Assembly (NCBI RefSeq): GCF_900074925.1 | Contig: NW_019716283.1 | Location: forward strand, 26,529-90,528 | Reading direction: 5' to 3' | Length of the DNA: 64,000 nt | From: Ramularia collo-cygni | Lineage: Eukaryota; Ascomycota; Dothideomycetes; Mycosphaerellales; Mycosphaerellaceae | In this document: positions 1 to 10,192 of the stretch, piece by piece | Layout: every line of letters begins with the position of its first letter | How positions within the stretch are numbered: position 1 is the stretch's first letter | Position numbers and translations under genes: made by a program | Notes under the pieces: generated by a model | The model's database searches: none | Told to the model about the DNA's origin: nothing | What the model saw: the letters and a program-made list of their open reading frames with translations, nothing else

Positions 1-672
1 TGTGTGATCCTCGCTGTGATCTCAATAGCTTGGGCTTTCCATTGCTTAGATGGTCTCCGGTAGCTATGTTGAGCAGACCTCCGTCCTTTTCCAAACCAGC
101 CCTATACACAGTAGCTACATGAGACATCCGTTGATGATCACCGACGAGAACTCCTATCAGGAGTTTTGTTTACTATCTAGTTGAGGTATACACCATCGCT
201 GTTCACTATGAGCTCGATATTAGCCTATTGTCCTGAGGAAGTTCAGGGGTATTCAACCGAATAAAACGGATCGACGATGGCATCTTCCCTTCTCCTCATA
301 TATACTCCGTTGTAGCATCTTCTTACAGAGTCGCTACGTATCGGCTGTCAGGATGAATGAAAGCGTGCCATCGGTATCGAAGTGGGACTCATCGTTCCAG
401 GGCGAATGTACTGTCTTCTGTATATCACACAACATCGCAACCACGCATAACCTGAAGAAGGTGAGTCACTTGGAGCCTGTTCACAGCATTCGATTCGGTT
501 GTATGACGTCGTGCTATTGTACAATTCGCTGGCTGCTACGCAATAATACACGGGGAGGTGTAGGCCCTTTGGTGACTGCTGAACAAAAGGAAACCATGGA
601 ATTCATGTTGAGAGAGACGTTTGTAAAGCTTTCAGCTATGATTCTAGAGTGGGGAACGAACAGTAGAACGGC
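1..672. other. intergenic, nothing recognised
   Basis: No open frame here resembles a known protein, and the short frames overlap on both strands without coding character. No tRNA or repeat structure was seen before the tRNA-Ser gene that follows. Confidence 0.4.
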
Positions 673-677
673 AAAAA
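673..677 (-). terminator. Pol III terminator of tRNA-Ser(GCT) copy 1
   Basis: A run of five A on the plus strand gives TTTTT on the tRNA sense strand, 13 nt past the discriminator base. This is the expected position and form of an RNA polymerase III terminator. The second tRNA-Ser gene has the same gcaaaaagat context. Confidence 0.7.
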
Positions 678-690
678 GATGATAGATGTG

Positions 691-822
691 CGACACCTGT
701 GTGATTCGAACACACGCTCCCGAACTGTTGATATATTAGTCACTGTTGATGCCGCATGATTGGAGAGGCTCTTACGGAATTGCCTTAGCAGGGCAACGCG
801 TTAACCACTCCGCCAAAGTGCC
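691..822 (-). tRNA. tRNA-Ser(GCT), copy 1, interrupted by a 51 nt insertion
   Basis: Read on the minus strand, this is a complete class II tRNA once plus-strand positions 725-775 are removed. The parts in order are acceptor GGCACTT/AGGTGTC, D stem GCG/CGC around GAGTGGTTAA, anticodon stem TTGCC/GGCAA with loop CTGCTAA (anticodon GCT), variable stem TTCC/GGAG capped by TTCG, T stem GTGTG/CACAC with loop TTCGAAT, and discriminator G. The spliced length is 81 nt. The long variable arm and G73 fit serine identity. There is no canonical 37/38 intron. With the insertion retained, the variable arm would be about 64 nt and its stem would be split. The A and B boxes are intact on either side. The gene either needs unusual splicing or is a decayed copy. 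Confidence 0.8.
725..775 (-). other. spliceosomal-like intron inside tRNA-Ser copy 1 (variable arm)
   Basis: This 51 nt insertion begins GTAAGAG and ends ATCAACAG on the tRNA strand, with GTGACTAATA as a possible branch site about 11 nt before the AG. It sits after mature nucleotide 47, at the end of the 5' strand of the variable stem, and exact removal restores a TTCG-capped stem. It contains no run of four T that would stop Pol III. Its ends, branch site and length match the mRNA introns of this window (typically 46-60 nt). Spliceosomal removal is inferred, not shown. Confidence 0.6.
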
Positions 823-2287
823 TGAGGAAGTAGCTGTGCTATTTGATGGAGATGGGAGGTTCCACAATGTAAATATACCTCAATACAACTTTCCGCCTCC
901 AGATCCTCCTACATGGGCAAACCGTCTAACAATCGATCACATCGATTACCATGCGAATCAGCACTCTTTACTCTACGATTCCCCCTCCAGAGACATCACC
1001 ATTGATCGTTGGTTGCAACAATAGTGGTTCCGGGAATAAATTTCTGAATGCCAAGACCGGTCAGCCCACCTCCTATTTCCCGGCGGACTTCACCATGACT
1101 TCACACTTTGGACGCAACAGCGACATGATCACCGTAGCCTTTTACTCTTCTTGACCAGACATTGAGCGACGGAAGTATCGGGTAAATGCTTGATATACAT
1201 ATATGGTGTTGGACTGTACCTCACGTCTGGATGCTATCTGACTACAACGACGATTGGTCGTCTTTCTTATGTTTAACAAGTACTCAAGAAGAAAACGATG
1301 GTTGTAACACGCCATCCAATCTATGTATCTTTGAACCCTTACACATATATGAAGCAATGCACGTCCATCGAAGATCAGGAGCGAACCATGCCAAAATTGC
1401 ACTCAGAGCGGACTGAAGAACTCCATCAAGGCCTCGTCGACCGTACAGCGAAAGAACACGTACGACCATCATTAGCTGACCTCACTGGCATCCAGCGTAT
1501 ATTTGAGTTCTTCATTACGACATGCGAGGCTGATTGAACCTCACCTGCTTTCGCTTGATGAACCTGTCCCATTCGTATCAGGAGTCCCTCTCTGAAGGAG
1601 TCCCTCTCTAGGCTATCCTACTTCGTCGTCGCCAATGGTAGCTGCAGAACGAAGTCCTTTGACTCGCAACACGGCAGTCCAGCTTCAAGTAAGGGCCATA
1701 GGAAGCCAGATCGGCCTTGAGGACTCGATCTCCACTACTTTGAAGCTCAATGCTTGAGATTTATTGAGCTCCGGCCTCTTAACTGGCGAGCCGCAGTGTT
1801 GAAGTATTGAATCCTTCATTCGCCCTATGGGCCACGACTTGCAGGCTGTGGTACCACGAATCGAACTGCTTCGCGGAAGCCTGTTGATTTCAGCAGATCT
1901 TGCATGATGCTGCCACTGTATGTGTAAAAAGAGTCGCACTTCTCTCCATCGTATTTGACTCTCCATAAGGCTGCTGCTGTTTGTGCTTGTAGCCATCTGT
2001 TCGTGAGCGTTGTCGTCGACTTACTACAAGGAGAGGCGGCAAGCTTCAANTTCGGGCTCAAGGCCCTTGGTCTACTCTTCACGTTGCTGTAACCAAGACT
2101 CACTACTTTGAAGCTGTCCCCAAAAGCTGGCACTGTGCTCTCTGGACTTGGCTGAAGCTTGAGTGACTTTGCAACGAATCCAATCGTGTCGATATCGCGG
2201 GGAGTAAGAGAGGAGCTTAGGGCGTTCTGCAGACCTTGGAGATGCTCTACAACGGCAAAATGAAAGACGAGAGAACACAGCAATAGC
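823..2287. other. intergenic, no gene recognised
   Basis: No supported gene. A minus-strand frame over about 1825-2289 (154 codons) is open but has no usable ATG and begins inside the flank of the next tRNA, so it was not called. A short direct duplication of aggagtccctctct lies near 1580-1612. Confidence 0.4.
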
Positions 2288-2292
2288 AAAAA
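2288..2292 (-). terminator. Pol III terminator of tRNA-Ser(GCT) copy 2
   Basis: Five A on the plus strand give TTTTT on the tRNA sense strand, 5 nt after the discriminator base. Confidence 0.7.
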
Positions 2293-2341
2293 GATGTCGA
2301 TGCCTAAGAGATTCGAACTCTTGCTTCCGAAGAAACGCCCT

Positions 2342-2351
2342 ACAACTGCAT
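2342..2351 (-). other. canonical 10 nt tRNA intron at position 37/38
   Basis: The anticodon loop reads CTGCTA, then 10 nt, then A, then the 3' stem GGGCG. The intron contains GCAG, which can pair with CTGC of the loop. This is the anticodon-intron pairing used by the eukaryotic tRNA splicing endonuclease. It shows that copy 2 still looks like a normally processed tRNA apart from the D-stem insertion. Confidence 0.65.
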
Positions 2352-2365
2352 TAGCAGGGGCGCAC

Positions 2366-2417
2366 CTGTTGTCTCTGTTAGTTTCTGATCACGATTAAGC
2401 AGACGAGATCAGTCTAC
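2366..2417 (-). other. spliceosomal-like intron inside tRNA-Ser copy 2 (D stem)
   Basis: This 52 nt insertion begins GTAGACT and ends GAGACAACAG on the tRNA strand, with a CTAAC branch-like site (AAACTAACAG) near the 3' end. It falls after mature nucleotide 23, between the first and second G of the D-stem 3' strand, and removal restores GG(T) pairing. It has no TTTT run. It shares the CAACAG end with the copy 1 insertion but otherwise shows no clear alignment with it. Confidence 0.6.
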
Positions 2418-2440
2418 CTTAACCACTCGGNCAAAGCACC

Positions 2441-3379
2441 AGTCTTGTGAGGATCACGATATGTCACTCCGGAAAAGCAGTCACAGTCATATAGCTCAAG
2501 TGGGTCATGCTCCACCTCCTTACGGACACCTGCACCTACAGCGTGTCCAAACACTCTGCCGCCAGCGTCGTGCAGAGCAACAGCGCTTCCCCAACTCATA
2601 GCTCTTTTGCGGGATAGTGGTCCAGGGGTATGACAAAGATGGCCAGATCCCAGGTTTCACACTGCTTCCGGATCAGGCCAAATTGTGCAATCGAATATTC
2701 ATCCACTGGCATTCATCCAAAGATCCGTTCCTTTTAGCCGCCATGAATGACACCTTAGACGGGATCTCAACACTGCAAAAGCCATTGTAAAGATCAACAA
2801 AAATGCACAAAATGCCGTGTGTTTGATTGATACGGGACGGCACCCATCTTTATCTCTCCCTCCTTGCAAAAGGTGGAGTCACATGCCCAGCATCGACCAA
2901 TCGCGGAGCAGCCTCAGCCAGCGTGTCGCTTTGCAGATCGGACCCCGGGGACAGCTCTCCAGAGCAAGCTACCTACGCTACGCTACGCTACGTCAATGGG
3001 TTCGCGTGGGCATGTCCAAGCAGCTTGAGCTGGAGATGGAAGCAAAAAGGGTTGAACGATCAGCAGTCAACAAAATGCAAAGCAGCAGTCTGCATTCATC
3101 CCTTCAGGAAAGGCACGGCATGACTTGATCATTAATTGCGTGGCAGGCAGTAGAAAGAAGTAGAAGTAGAAAGTGGGCCATTTCATCATCCGCCGGGACC
3201 CTTTCGAATTTTCGTGCCAAACACCGTCGTCAGCCCACCGTGCGTGCAGTCTTGACACCGCCATTGTTATAGCAACCCTCGCTCTTGACCATCTACCTTA
3301 CATTGGAAAGTTGAGCTCCATCGAAATCTCCGCCGACATCCATTCCATCTCATCTCCTTCCTTCTTCATCAAGCACATA
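2441..3379. other. intergenic and SDR promoter region
   Basis: No gene recognised. A segment around 2602-2672 vaguely resembles a tRNA-Pro D arm but does not fold. A short ctacg microsatellite (four near-perfect units) lies at about 2971-2991. The last few hundred bases are pyrimidine-rich and probably include the 5' UTR of the SDR gene. Confidence 0.4.
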
Positions 3380-4694
3380 ATGTTCAAGTCCAACCTGCTC
3401 CGGCAGGTCTCCAGAGCTTCTTCCACCGCCGCACGCACACCCACAGCCACCTTCCTCACCAGACCCGCCGCCCGTGGTCTGGCAACCACTCCAATCCGTC
3501 GTGACGAAAAGTCCGACGACGAAAAACTCGACAAGCATGATGAATACTCAACCGCAGGCAAACGTGGTGCTTTTGAGCACGAAGGGCAGTTCTCACGAAC
3601 GGACAACACCATTCGTGTCGAATACCCTGAAGAGGAGGATCTCCCCAGCTCGTAAGCTGCCAATATCACACTTTCACGTCCACAATCTCACACCTGTATA
3701 GACAGCCCGTGCAAGGCCGTGGAGGTTTCCATTTCCGACGAACACTGGCCACCTTCAGCTTGGAGGGTAAGAGGACCTCCACCAACAAAGAGAATCTCCA
3801 TCTGACCACCTTTCAGGACGAAGCGGTGTTGNTACAGGTGGAGCCAGAGGTCTTGGGTTGGTCATGAGCCAGGCGCTTGTCATCAGCGGAGCAGACGTCG
3901 CCATTGTCGATCTCAACAGTACGCAACATCCTCACTGCATCCCATCTTCGTGCTGACGCCCCATCACAGAGGAGGAAGGTCAAAGGCAAGCTGATCTCCT
4001 CATGGAGACATTCCGCAAGGAGAACCCCGGCGCGGCCAAAGTCCCCAAGGTCACCGCCCATTACTGNGACGTTTCCAGCCCCGAGTCCGTCAACGCTGCA
4101 ATGGATGAGATCCTGGCTGCACATGGAAAGGTCGACCACCTGGTGACCTCTGCTGGCTTCACCGAGAACTTCGACGCCATCGAGTACCCACACGATCGTA
4201 TACAGAAGCTATGGGGCGTCAATGTGGACGGAACCTACCTCTGGTCTTGCAAGGTCGCCAAGCACTTGATGGAGCGAAAGTCGGCGGGCAGCGTGGTCAT
4301 GATTGGCAGCATGTCTGGTGCGATCGTCAACGTTCCACAGCCACAGGCTCCATACAACGCCGCCAAGGCTGCCGTGAGACATCTCGCAAGCTCTCTTGCG
4401 GTTGAGTGGGCTCACGCTGGCATTCGTGTGAACTGCATCTCCCCTGGATACATGCTCACTGCTCTGTAAGTTGTTGAAGAGACATGACAACGCTCACCAC
4501 TGACAATTCTCAGCACAAAGAAGATTCTGGACGACAACCCCGAGCTGGCTGCCAAGTGGACGAGCCTGATTCCTCAGGGTAAGATGGGCCGCCCAGAAGA
4601 CCTGATGGGAGCAGTCACCTTCCTCCTCAGCGACGCCGCCGGATACGTGACTGGAGCCGATCTCCGTGTTGACGGTGGTTACACCGTCACTTAA
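3380..4694 (+). CDS. short-chain dehydrogenase, mitochondrially targeted (D-arabinitol/sorbose-reductase-like)
   Basis: Five exons: 3380-3651, 3702-3766, 3817-3918, 3970-4465 and 4514-4694. Introns are 48-51 nt, phases agree, and the product is 371 aa. Residues 1-45 are rich in R, S, T and A and lack acids, like a mitochondrial presequence. A polar linker of about 70 residues follows. The SDR core has the NAD(P) motif TGGARGLG, the LVTSAG strand, a catalytic Ser in IGSMSG, YNAAK (Tyr and Lys) and a C-terminal DGGYTVT. It resembles fungal polyol/ketose reductases of the sorbose reductase and D-arabinitol dehydrogenase group, and the exact substrate cannot be assigned. The first ATG of the coherent frame was taken as the start. 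The intron lengths set the norm used to judge the tRNA insertions. Confidence 0.9.
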
Positions 4695-4991
4695 AAAGCC
4701 TTGCAGATTTGATTGTTGAAATCCTTCCTGCGAGATAGGCGTACAACCAGCATAGACGCCGCGGCGACCGGATAAGAGGCAGAGCGGCGTGGCGCAATCG
4801 GGCGTTGATGAAGCATTGCGAATTCATGATTGGACAAGTTCGGCGATGTAGAGGGTGTAAGATTTGGAAAGGAATGGCCTTCCTTGTGAGGACGTGGTGG
4901 GATGGATGTACGGAGGACTGGATGGATTTGATAGATTCAGCATTCATTCACTCAATCAACTCGGCATCCATAAGCTCGACTTTCGTTGCTG

Positions 4992-6332
4992 TCACAGTTG
5001 CAGTTGGTCCAGACCTTTGGCTAGGGTGGCAACATCTTGTCCCTCCCCAAATCCAACACCCTCGCAACTTCCTTCAGAATCGAACTTGACGCCCAGGACC
5101 ATTTTCGCTACCCACTCTGCAGTCCTCGCATGCAAACTTGGTTCACGCAATGGACCATCAGCAACTTCCATATTCCTTCCAGGGTATACCTCACTTTTCC
5201 CACTCGCGAGAGCTTGAAAGATTACAAGCTGGTCCCGCATGTGCTCGTCCACGAAAGTCCCAGACCGCCCCTCATCAGCTAGCTCAGCCGTCACCCGCTT
5301 GACCATCTCACTTGCAGTGCGATCAAGCGAAGAGATCTTCTTATCGTACAGCCAATCTCTAGCAAGGGTGTATTCTTGCAAAGTGGAAGATGCTCCGTTC
5401 GAGGACACAGTGGCAACCAGAATAAAGTAGAATCGCTTCGCATGAAGACTGCCTTCGCAGGTTATNGAGAGGTTTGATGATGTTGCTGTAAAGTCTGTTG
5501 AGAAGTTCTGCTGAATGGCAGGTAGGAGGGTTGAACGGAAGTGATCGTGGCAGGTTGTCGGAGCGATGATTACGGCTCGAAGGTGTGATGGTTGGCACGG
5601 ATTGTAAGACATCGTATGGTCGGGTCTGTACTTGAACGATGAGAGAGTACGTGTTCGCCGTGGAGGGATCTCCAGAGTGAAGTTTCCNATACTCGATCCA
5701 CCTTGTGACCATCCTCGCTTGCCTAGAGAGGCTTTAATATCTGGGAATCCGATTCGGTGGAGAGTAGGAAGAAGCACATGCTTGATGTATTCAAAGGAGC
5801 TTAAACAGCATTAGTGTGCTTTCCAACATTTCCTCATCAGGACAACTCACGGCGACCCTGAGACATTAGTTCCGCCGCTAATCCTCAAGTGAATCGGGAC
5901 ATGTGAAGGGAGATTGGAAAACAAGATAAAAGGTAATACGGCCTGTAATGCCAGTCCAGTACTGCCAGCCGTACCAATGTCTAGCGATGTCTGATATATG
6001 TGGCTCCCATCTTTCGATGCACATTCCGTAAAGGCGGGCGAGACAACACCCTCAAGCTTTCCCGGGCTGAATAGAAGCGTCTTGCTGCCCTTCTCTGCAC
6101 CCGAAATGTTTGCATTACTCGCTTTGGCTAGCCAGTTGACACAAGCGAGGTGTTGAGCTTTGAGACCTCCACCGCCGGCACGGTTGCCGCGCACATTTTC
6201 GATCTGTATCGGCTTGCTTGTGAGTGCTGAAAGGCAAATGGCGATTCTGATCAGCTGTCCGCCGCCTTCAAGGTGCCTGCCGTCCAGTACAAGCGGTTCT
6301 TGTGTTGCGACCTTCGTTTTGTTCTTGGCCAT
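4992..6332 (-). CDS. RNA 3'-terminal phosphate cyclase
   Basis: Two exons, 5851-6332 and 4992-5799, with a 51 nt intron carrying a CTAAT branch site; 429 aa. The family converts a 3'-phosphate on RNA to a 2',3'-cyclic phosphate using ATP. The N-terminus has the family signature (LDGRHLEGGGQLIRIA, then RGNRAGGGGL and QHL). Near the C-terminus a DEHMRDQL motif supplies the histidine that is adenylated in RtcA enzymes, so it looks like an active cyclase rather than the inactive Rcl1 paralogue of ribosome assembly. The start is the Met before AKNKTK. An upstream in-frame extension is possible but lacks conserved sequence. It converges with the upstream SDR gene, about 300 bp away. Confidence 0.85.
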
Positions 6333-7423
6333 TTCAGACTGTACATGAGAGATGATGCCTGTTTTGTTTCGCCACGGCTGAGCATGAAGATGAAGAGAGG
6401 AAGAAGATGTCTGTGACTCAGCCTTCAGGCAACCTGCCACTCCGACCGACCGTCACCCGTTTCGTACACCGCAGAAACATTATGCATAGCCTACCTAGTA
6501 CTAGTACCAACTTACAGTACAGTGCGCTTGATTCCTTCAGAGGTCAAGTATGTCGGTGCTCACTCGTCGCCCAGCGCTGTGTTGCAACGACAGCCTTCGT
6601 CTTCTGCGGGTGGCTGGAGGGAGTGTATTATAGCAGAAGAATGAGGATGANACGAGACCTTCCTGCAGACGAGCGCATGACGAAGTGAAGTGCATCATCA
6701 AACCACCTGCCGGGCAGAGGTTGGGCGTTGAGTCTGTGCCGATACGGTGCGCGCGCCCATCCCTGCCATGGGCACCCACGCGGCAGGAGCCCAAACGCCA
6801 AAACGATGCTGTTCCCGCCGACCCGAACCTTGCCGATGGCAGCAGAATGGTGAACAGCAGGCGAGCATGCCTGATGAGCCGGGATGGAGCATGCTGCAAA
6901 TGCACAAATGAGATGCCCACGCTACAGCAGAGCAGCACGGCAAACAAGTTGATGAAGATTGGAGATCAATGAGGGCCGCGAGTGATGTCAGGCCGCAGGT
7001 TGTTCCCCCCACCACAGGTCCTTGTTCAGGTTCAATCATATTCCAAGCCTCTCGCGGTAGGGACGGCCTGCCTTGCCGGTGCCAGAGGCAGGAAGCAGCA
7101 TTCATACTACAGAGAAGAGCGCACACGACCCAAAATATCTTACCTCCTCGACCTCGCAGGCTGTCCTCCACACATACATGTCAGTGTCNCTGTCAGCAGC
7201 TGTCTCGGCGGGCTGAAACGAGGTGAACGTCTTGCTCATCTGACGCACACCGCCCGCTACTGCCACTCCCACACACTCTCTCTGCAGTGCGACTGCCTCC
7301 CATAGCGCTGGTGTCGCTTCACTGCTGCTGCTGCTGCGTATCAAACATCTCATAACATCAACATTGTCAGCCCAACATCACTCCAGCACCAGCACGCACG
7401 CACCCGGCGTTGGCTGACTCAGA
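6333..7423. other. intergenic, divergent promoter region
   Basis: This 1.1 kb separates the cyclase from the R/E/P-rich gene, which diverge from it. No conserved open frame or RNA gene was recognised. A short CTG/CAG tract (ctgctgctgctgcg) lies just past 7320. Confidence 0.4.
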
Positions 7424-9474
7424 ATGTCTCGGCGGGATGAACAGAGCGACATTTATCGCCGCCCACGCCGCGACCGGAACTTCGACGACGAGCTGGAGGT
7501 GGATATAACCCGCCAACGCTATCCAGAGCGCCGAGCGGAGACTCTCGTCAAGGACAGAGAGAGTACAGTGAGTCGCGGCCCACGCCAGCCTGACTTCCTC
7601 CGTGAAGACTATGGCAAGACGACCGCGGGGCAGCTGGTTGTGCGGGAGGAAATCCGAGATGAGGATATATATCACCGCCGTTCGCCCGCTCCACGCTCTC
7701 GTCCGGCCCCAGAACGGATAGAGAAGATCGTGTTCGAAGAGCGTGAGCGCGGTCCGCCCTATCCGCGAAGCCAGCGGAGTGATGCTGGCGATCGAGAAGA
7801 AGTCATCTACCGCGAACGCACCCGCTCCCGGCCCCCACCACGCGAGCCTCCACGTGAGGAGCGAGAGGAGATTGACATCACCATTCGTGAGCGAGAGCGA
7901 GAGAAGAGTCGGCCACCACCCCCTCCCAGCGAAGCACCTGTCGAGGAGATCCGGTTCAGACGTGGTGGAGGTCCGCCTCGAACGGTGGAGCGAACCGAGG
8001 TTGAAATCCGCGAGTCACACTCACCAGCACCACGGCCTTCACGTGTAGTTGAACGAGAGGAGATTGATATCCGTGAGGTACGCTCTCCACCGGGCAGAGG
8101 CCGTGATAGCTACAGAGAGGAGATCAAGATCCGTGAGAGTAGTGCCCCGGCGCCCAGGCCACGATCTCCTAGCCAGGGCGCGCTGGTTGCGCGAAAGGAT
8201 GAGGAATGGATCGTCCGAAGACCACGTCGGTCTCCTCCACGTGACTACGAGAAGGAGGAGATTATCATCAGAAGAAGAGAAAAGACTCCAGAGCCCGAAC
8301 CCGAACCTGAACCTGAACCCGAGCCAGAGCCCGAGCCAGAGCCTGAACCAGCGCCGCCTCCACCAGAGCCGAAATATCTGCCACCCATTATCCAGGAGAT
8401 AATCACGCATCACAGACATATTGACCACCCGATTGAACGCGCGAAGGAGGAAGAACCACCCAAGGAAGTGAAGGAGGAGAAGAAACCAGAAAAGAAGCCA
8501 GAAAAGAGAGAGGAGCACCTCGAGCTGGAGATTCGACGCAAAGGCACGCGGAATGGCAAGGCTTACGAGGAGGACTTCACCTTTGAGAAGGACTGGTATG
8601 ACACGGAGGATGAGGAGGAGGAAATCCGACCAAGCAAGCGCTCTCAAAGCATTGCTCCTCGCGCACCATCACAGGCACCCGTGCGGAGACGGTATGAGGA
8701 TGAGTACGACGACGAGATCGCGGCGGAAGCCGACTACTACAACAGCAAGATAGCTTCTCGGGCGTACCCTGGAGAGGCTTATAATGGCGCGACCAAGGAT
8801 TGGGCTCTTGTCGATGTTCCTCCAGGCACCGAGCGTGTGCGCATGGATGGTGTTGGTGGTGGCCGACAGGAGATCACCTGGCAGCGCTACAATGGCGAGA
8901 GGCGCGGTCGTTTTGTTTCTGGCGACCGTGCATACGAAGCTGAGTTTGGCAATGGTTATGCGCCGTCCCCGCAGCCTCAGCTTCCGCCAGCGCCAGCCCC
9001 TCCTCCTCCTCCGCCAGAGCCGACTCGCGAGATCAAGGAGGAAATTAAGATTACCAAAACGCGAAAGGAATCCCAACCACCGCCGCGCAAGCGGGACCGG
9101 ATGTGGACTGAAGTCACCAAAGACCTAGTGATCAAGGAGGCCATCGATGAGCAGGGATATGAGTACGAGGAGACCGATGGTCACTTCTACANCATTGAGT
9201 ATCTTCGCTACGTGAGTTGACGAGAACCGATTATTTCCGGATACTGCTAACATCAAAACAGGAAGATGTACTACGTTTGGTGGAGATCACCGAGGACATC
9301 AAACGTGAACGTCGCGAGCGTATTCGGGAACTGCAATGGGAGCGGGACGAGATTGAGCGTCTGCCCAAGATGCTGCCTCCACCACCGGTTCCAGCTCCTC
9401 CCCGGTCCAAGTACGATGAGCGCATCTACGAACGCGACTATATCTACGACAGGGACGTTCGTAGATACCGCTGA
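7424..9474 (+). CDS. large disordered R/E/P-rich protein with conserved fungal C-terminus
   Basis: Two exons (7424-9211 and 9262-9474) with a 50 nt intron; 666 aa. Residues 1 to about 540 are disordered, with many repeats of EEIxIRE and RSPxPR type, a (EP)10 run and P-rich blocks. The last 120 or so residues are ordered: WTEVTKDLVIKEAI, then YEYEET, a Y/F-rich strand and a charged helix with DIKRERRERIREL. That C-terminal module matches what I remember of a fungal domain of unknown function (DUF8035-type) in large acid/base-rich proteins. The name is from memory and unverified. Function unknown. Confidence 0.8.
8291..8350 (+). repeat. (Glu-Pro)10 coding repeat
   Basis: Ten consecutive GAR-CCN codon pairs encode alternating Glu-Pro within the disordered protein. 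Synonymous codons vary along the run, so selection or age, rather than recent slippage alone, probably maintains the peptide repeat. Confidence 0.85.
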
Positions 9475-10192
9475 AGTGGATTAATGGTATGTTTAGGTGG
9501 TCTGCGCTTGGGTTGTGCGCGTACAAAGCGAAGGAACATGCACTATGTGGATGGCGAACATGATATTGTTTTTGGGAATTGAGCGATAGAAGCATCAGGC
9601 TGAAGAGTGCCACATTCAGCACGAAAGTAACGACAAGCATGGATATGGCGGAGAAGCGAGCGTAACGTAGCATTTCTTCGNGGTGCTGTTGTATCGTCCA
9701 GCAGTACCAGGTAGCAGCGAGCGAGTATTGAGGATTGTTCATTGAGCTGTACTGAAGATTCCAGGCTGTTCATTAAGCCGTCACGTGCATCGGTCCTTCC
9801 CGCTGAAAACTTCCACAAAGTCCTCTTGATTGCGATGGGGTAATAGCTTCGCCAGAACTTACTGTTCGGGTTCATCGTGGCTTATCATACCACCATACCC
9901 CTTGGGTGGGTTGCATGTCACGTATCCCCATGGGAGTGTGGGCTTGGTGAATGAAAATATTTTCATCTGGTGGTGAGATGAGAGGTTCCAGTCTTTTTTC
10001 CCTTCCCCTTGGTTCGTTCACACTTCCATTCGGTACCTTTCACTCCACCCGTGGCCAAACGCTCCATGGTATTTCAGGCTTCTATGTACGGGATGATATG
10101 ACTAGCTCGCCAGCTGCTTAACACAGTCTTGTCTTTTCGCAAGCTGAGATAGCTTGAGGAACGGAGAAAGTGATCGGGCAACATACATCAAG
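9475..10192. other. intergenic
   Basis: No gene recognised. It contains the 3' flank of the R/E/P-rich gene and the promoter of the asparaginase gene, with T/C-rich tracts around 9990-10030. Confidence 0.4.

Larger units (their letters stand above)
2298..2440 (-). tRNA. tRNA-Ser(GCT), copy 2, with a canonical intron and an extra 52 nt insertion
   Basis: The minus strand gives acceptor GGTGCTT/AGGCATC, D stem NCC/GGT around GAGTGGTTAA, anticodon stem CGCCC/GGGCG with loop CTGCTAA, variable stem TTTC/GAAG capped by TTCG, T stem AAGAG/CTCTT with loop TTCGAAT, and discriminator G. This holds only if two pieces are removed: a 10 nt insert at the usual 37/38 intron site and a 52 nt GT...AG insert that splits the 3' strand of the D stem. 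The spliced length is 81 nt, the same as copy 1. The ambiguous base at 2431 is tRNA position 10 and must be G or A to pair with T. The copy lies about 1.5 kb from copy 1 on the same strand. Confidence 0.8.

Noticed and set aside
1825..2289. 154-codon minus-strand frame
   Set aside because: No ATG, begins in the tRNA flank, and has no recognisable domain.
2602..2672. tRNA-Pro-like stretch (gtggtccaggggtatgac)
   Set aside because: Matches a D arm, but no anticodon arm or paired T stem can be folded, so at most a short relic.
8039..8647. 202-codon antisense frame rich in Leu and Trp
   Set aside because: Shadow of the Glu/Pro/Arg repeats on the opposite strand.
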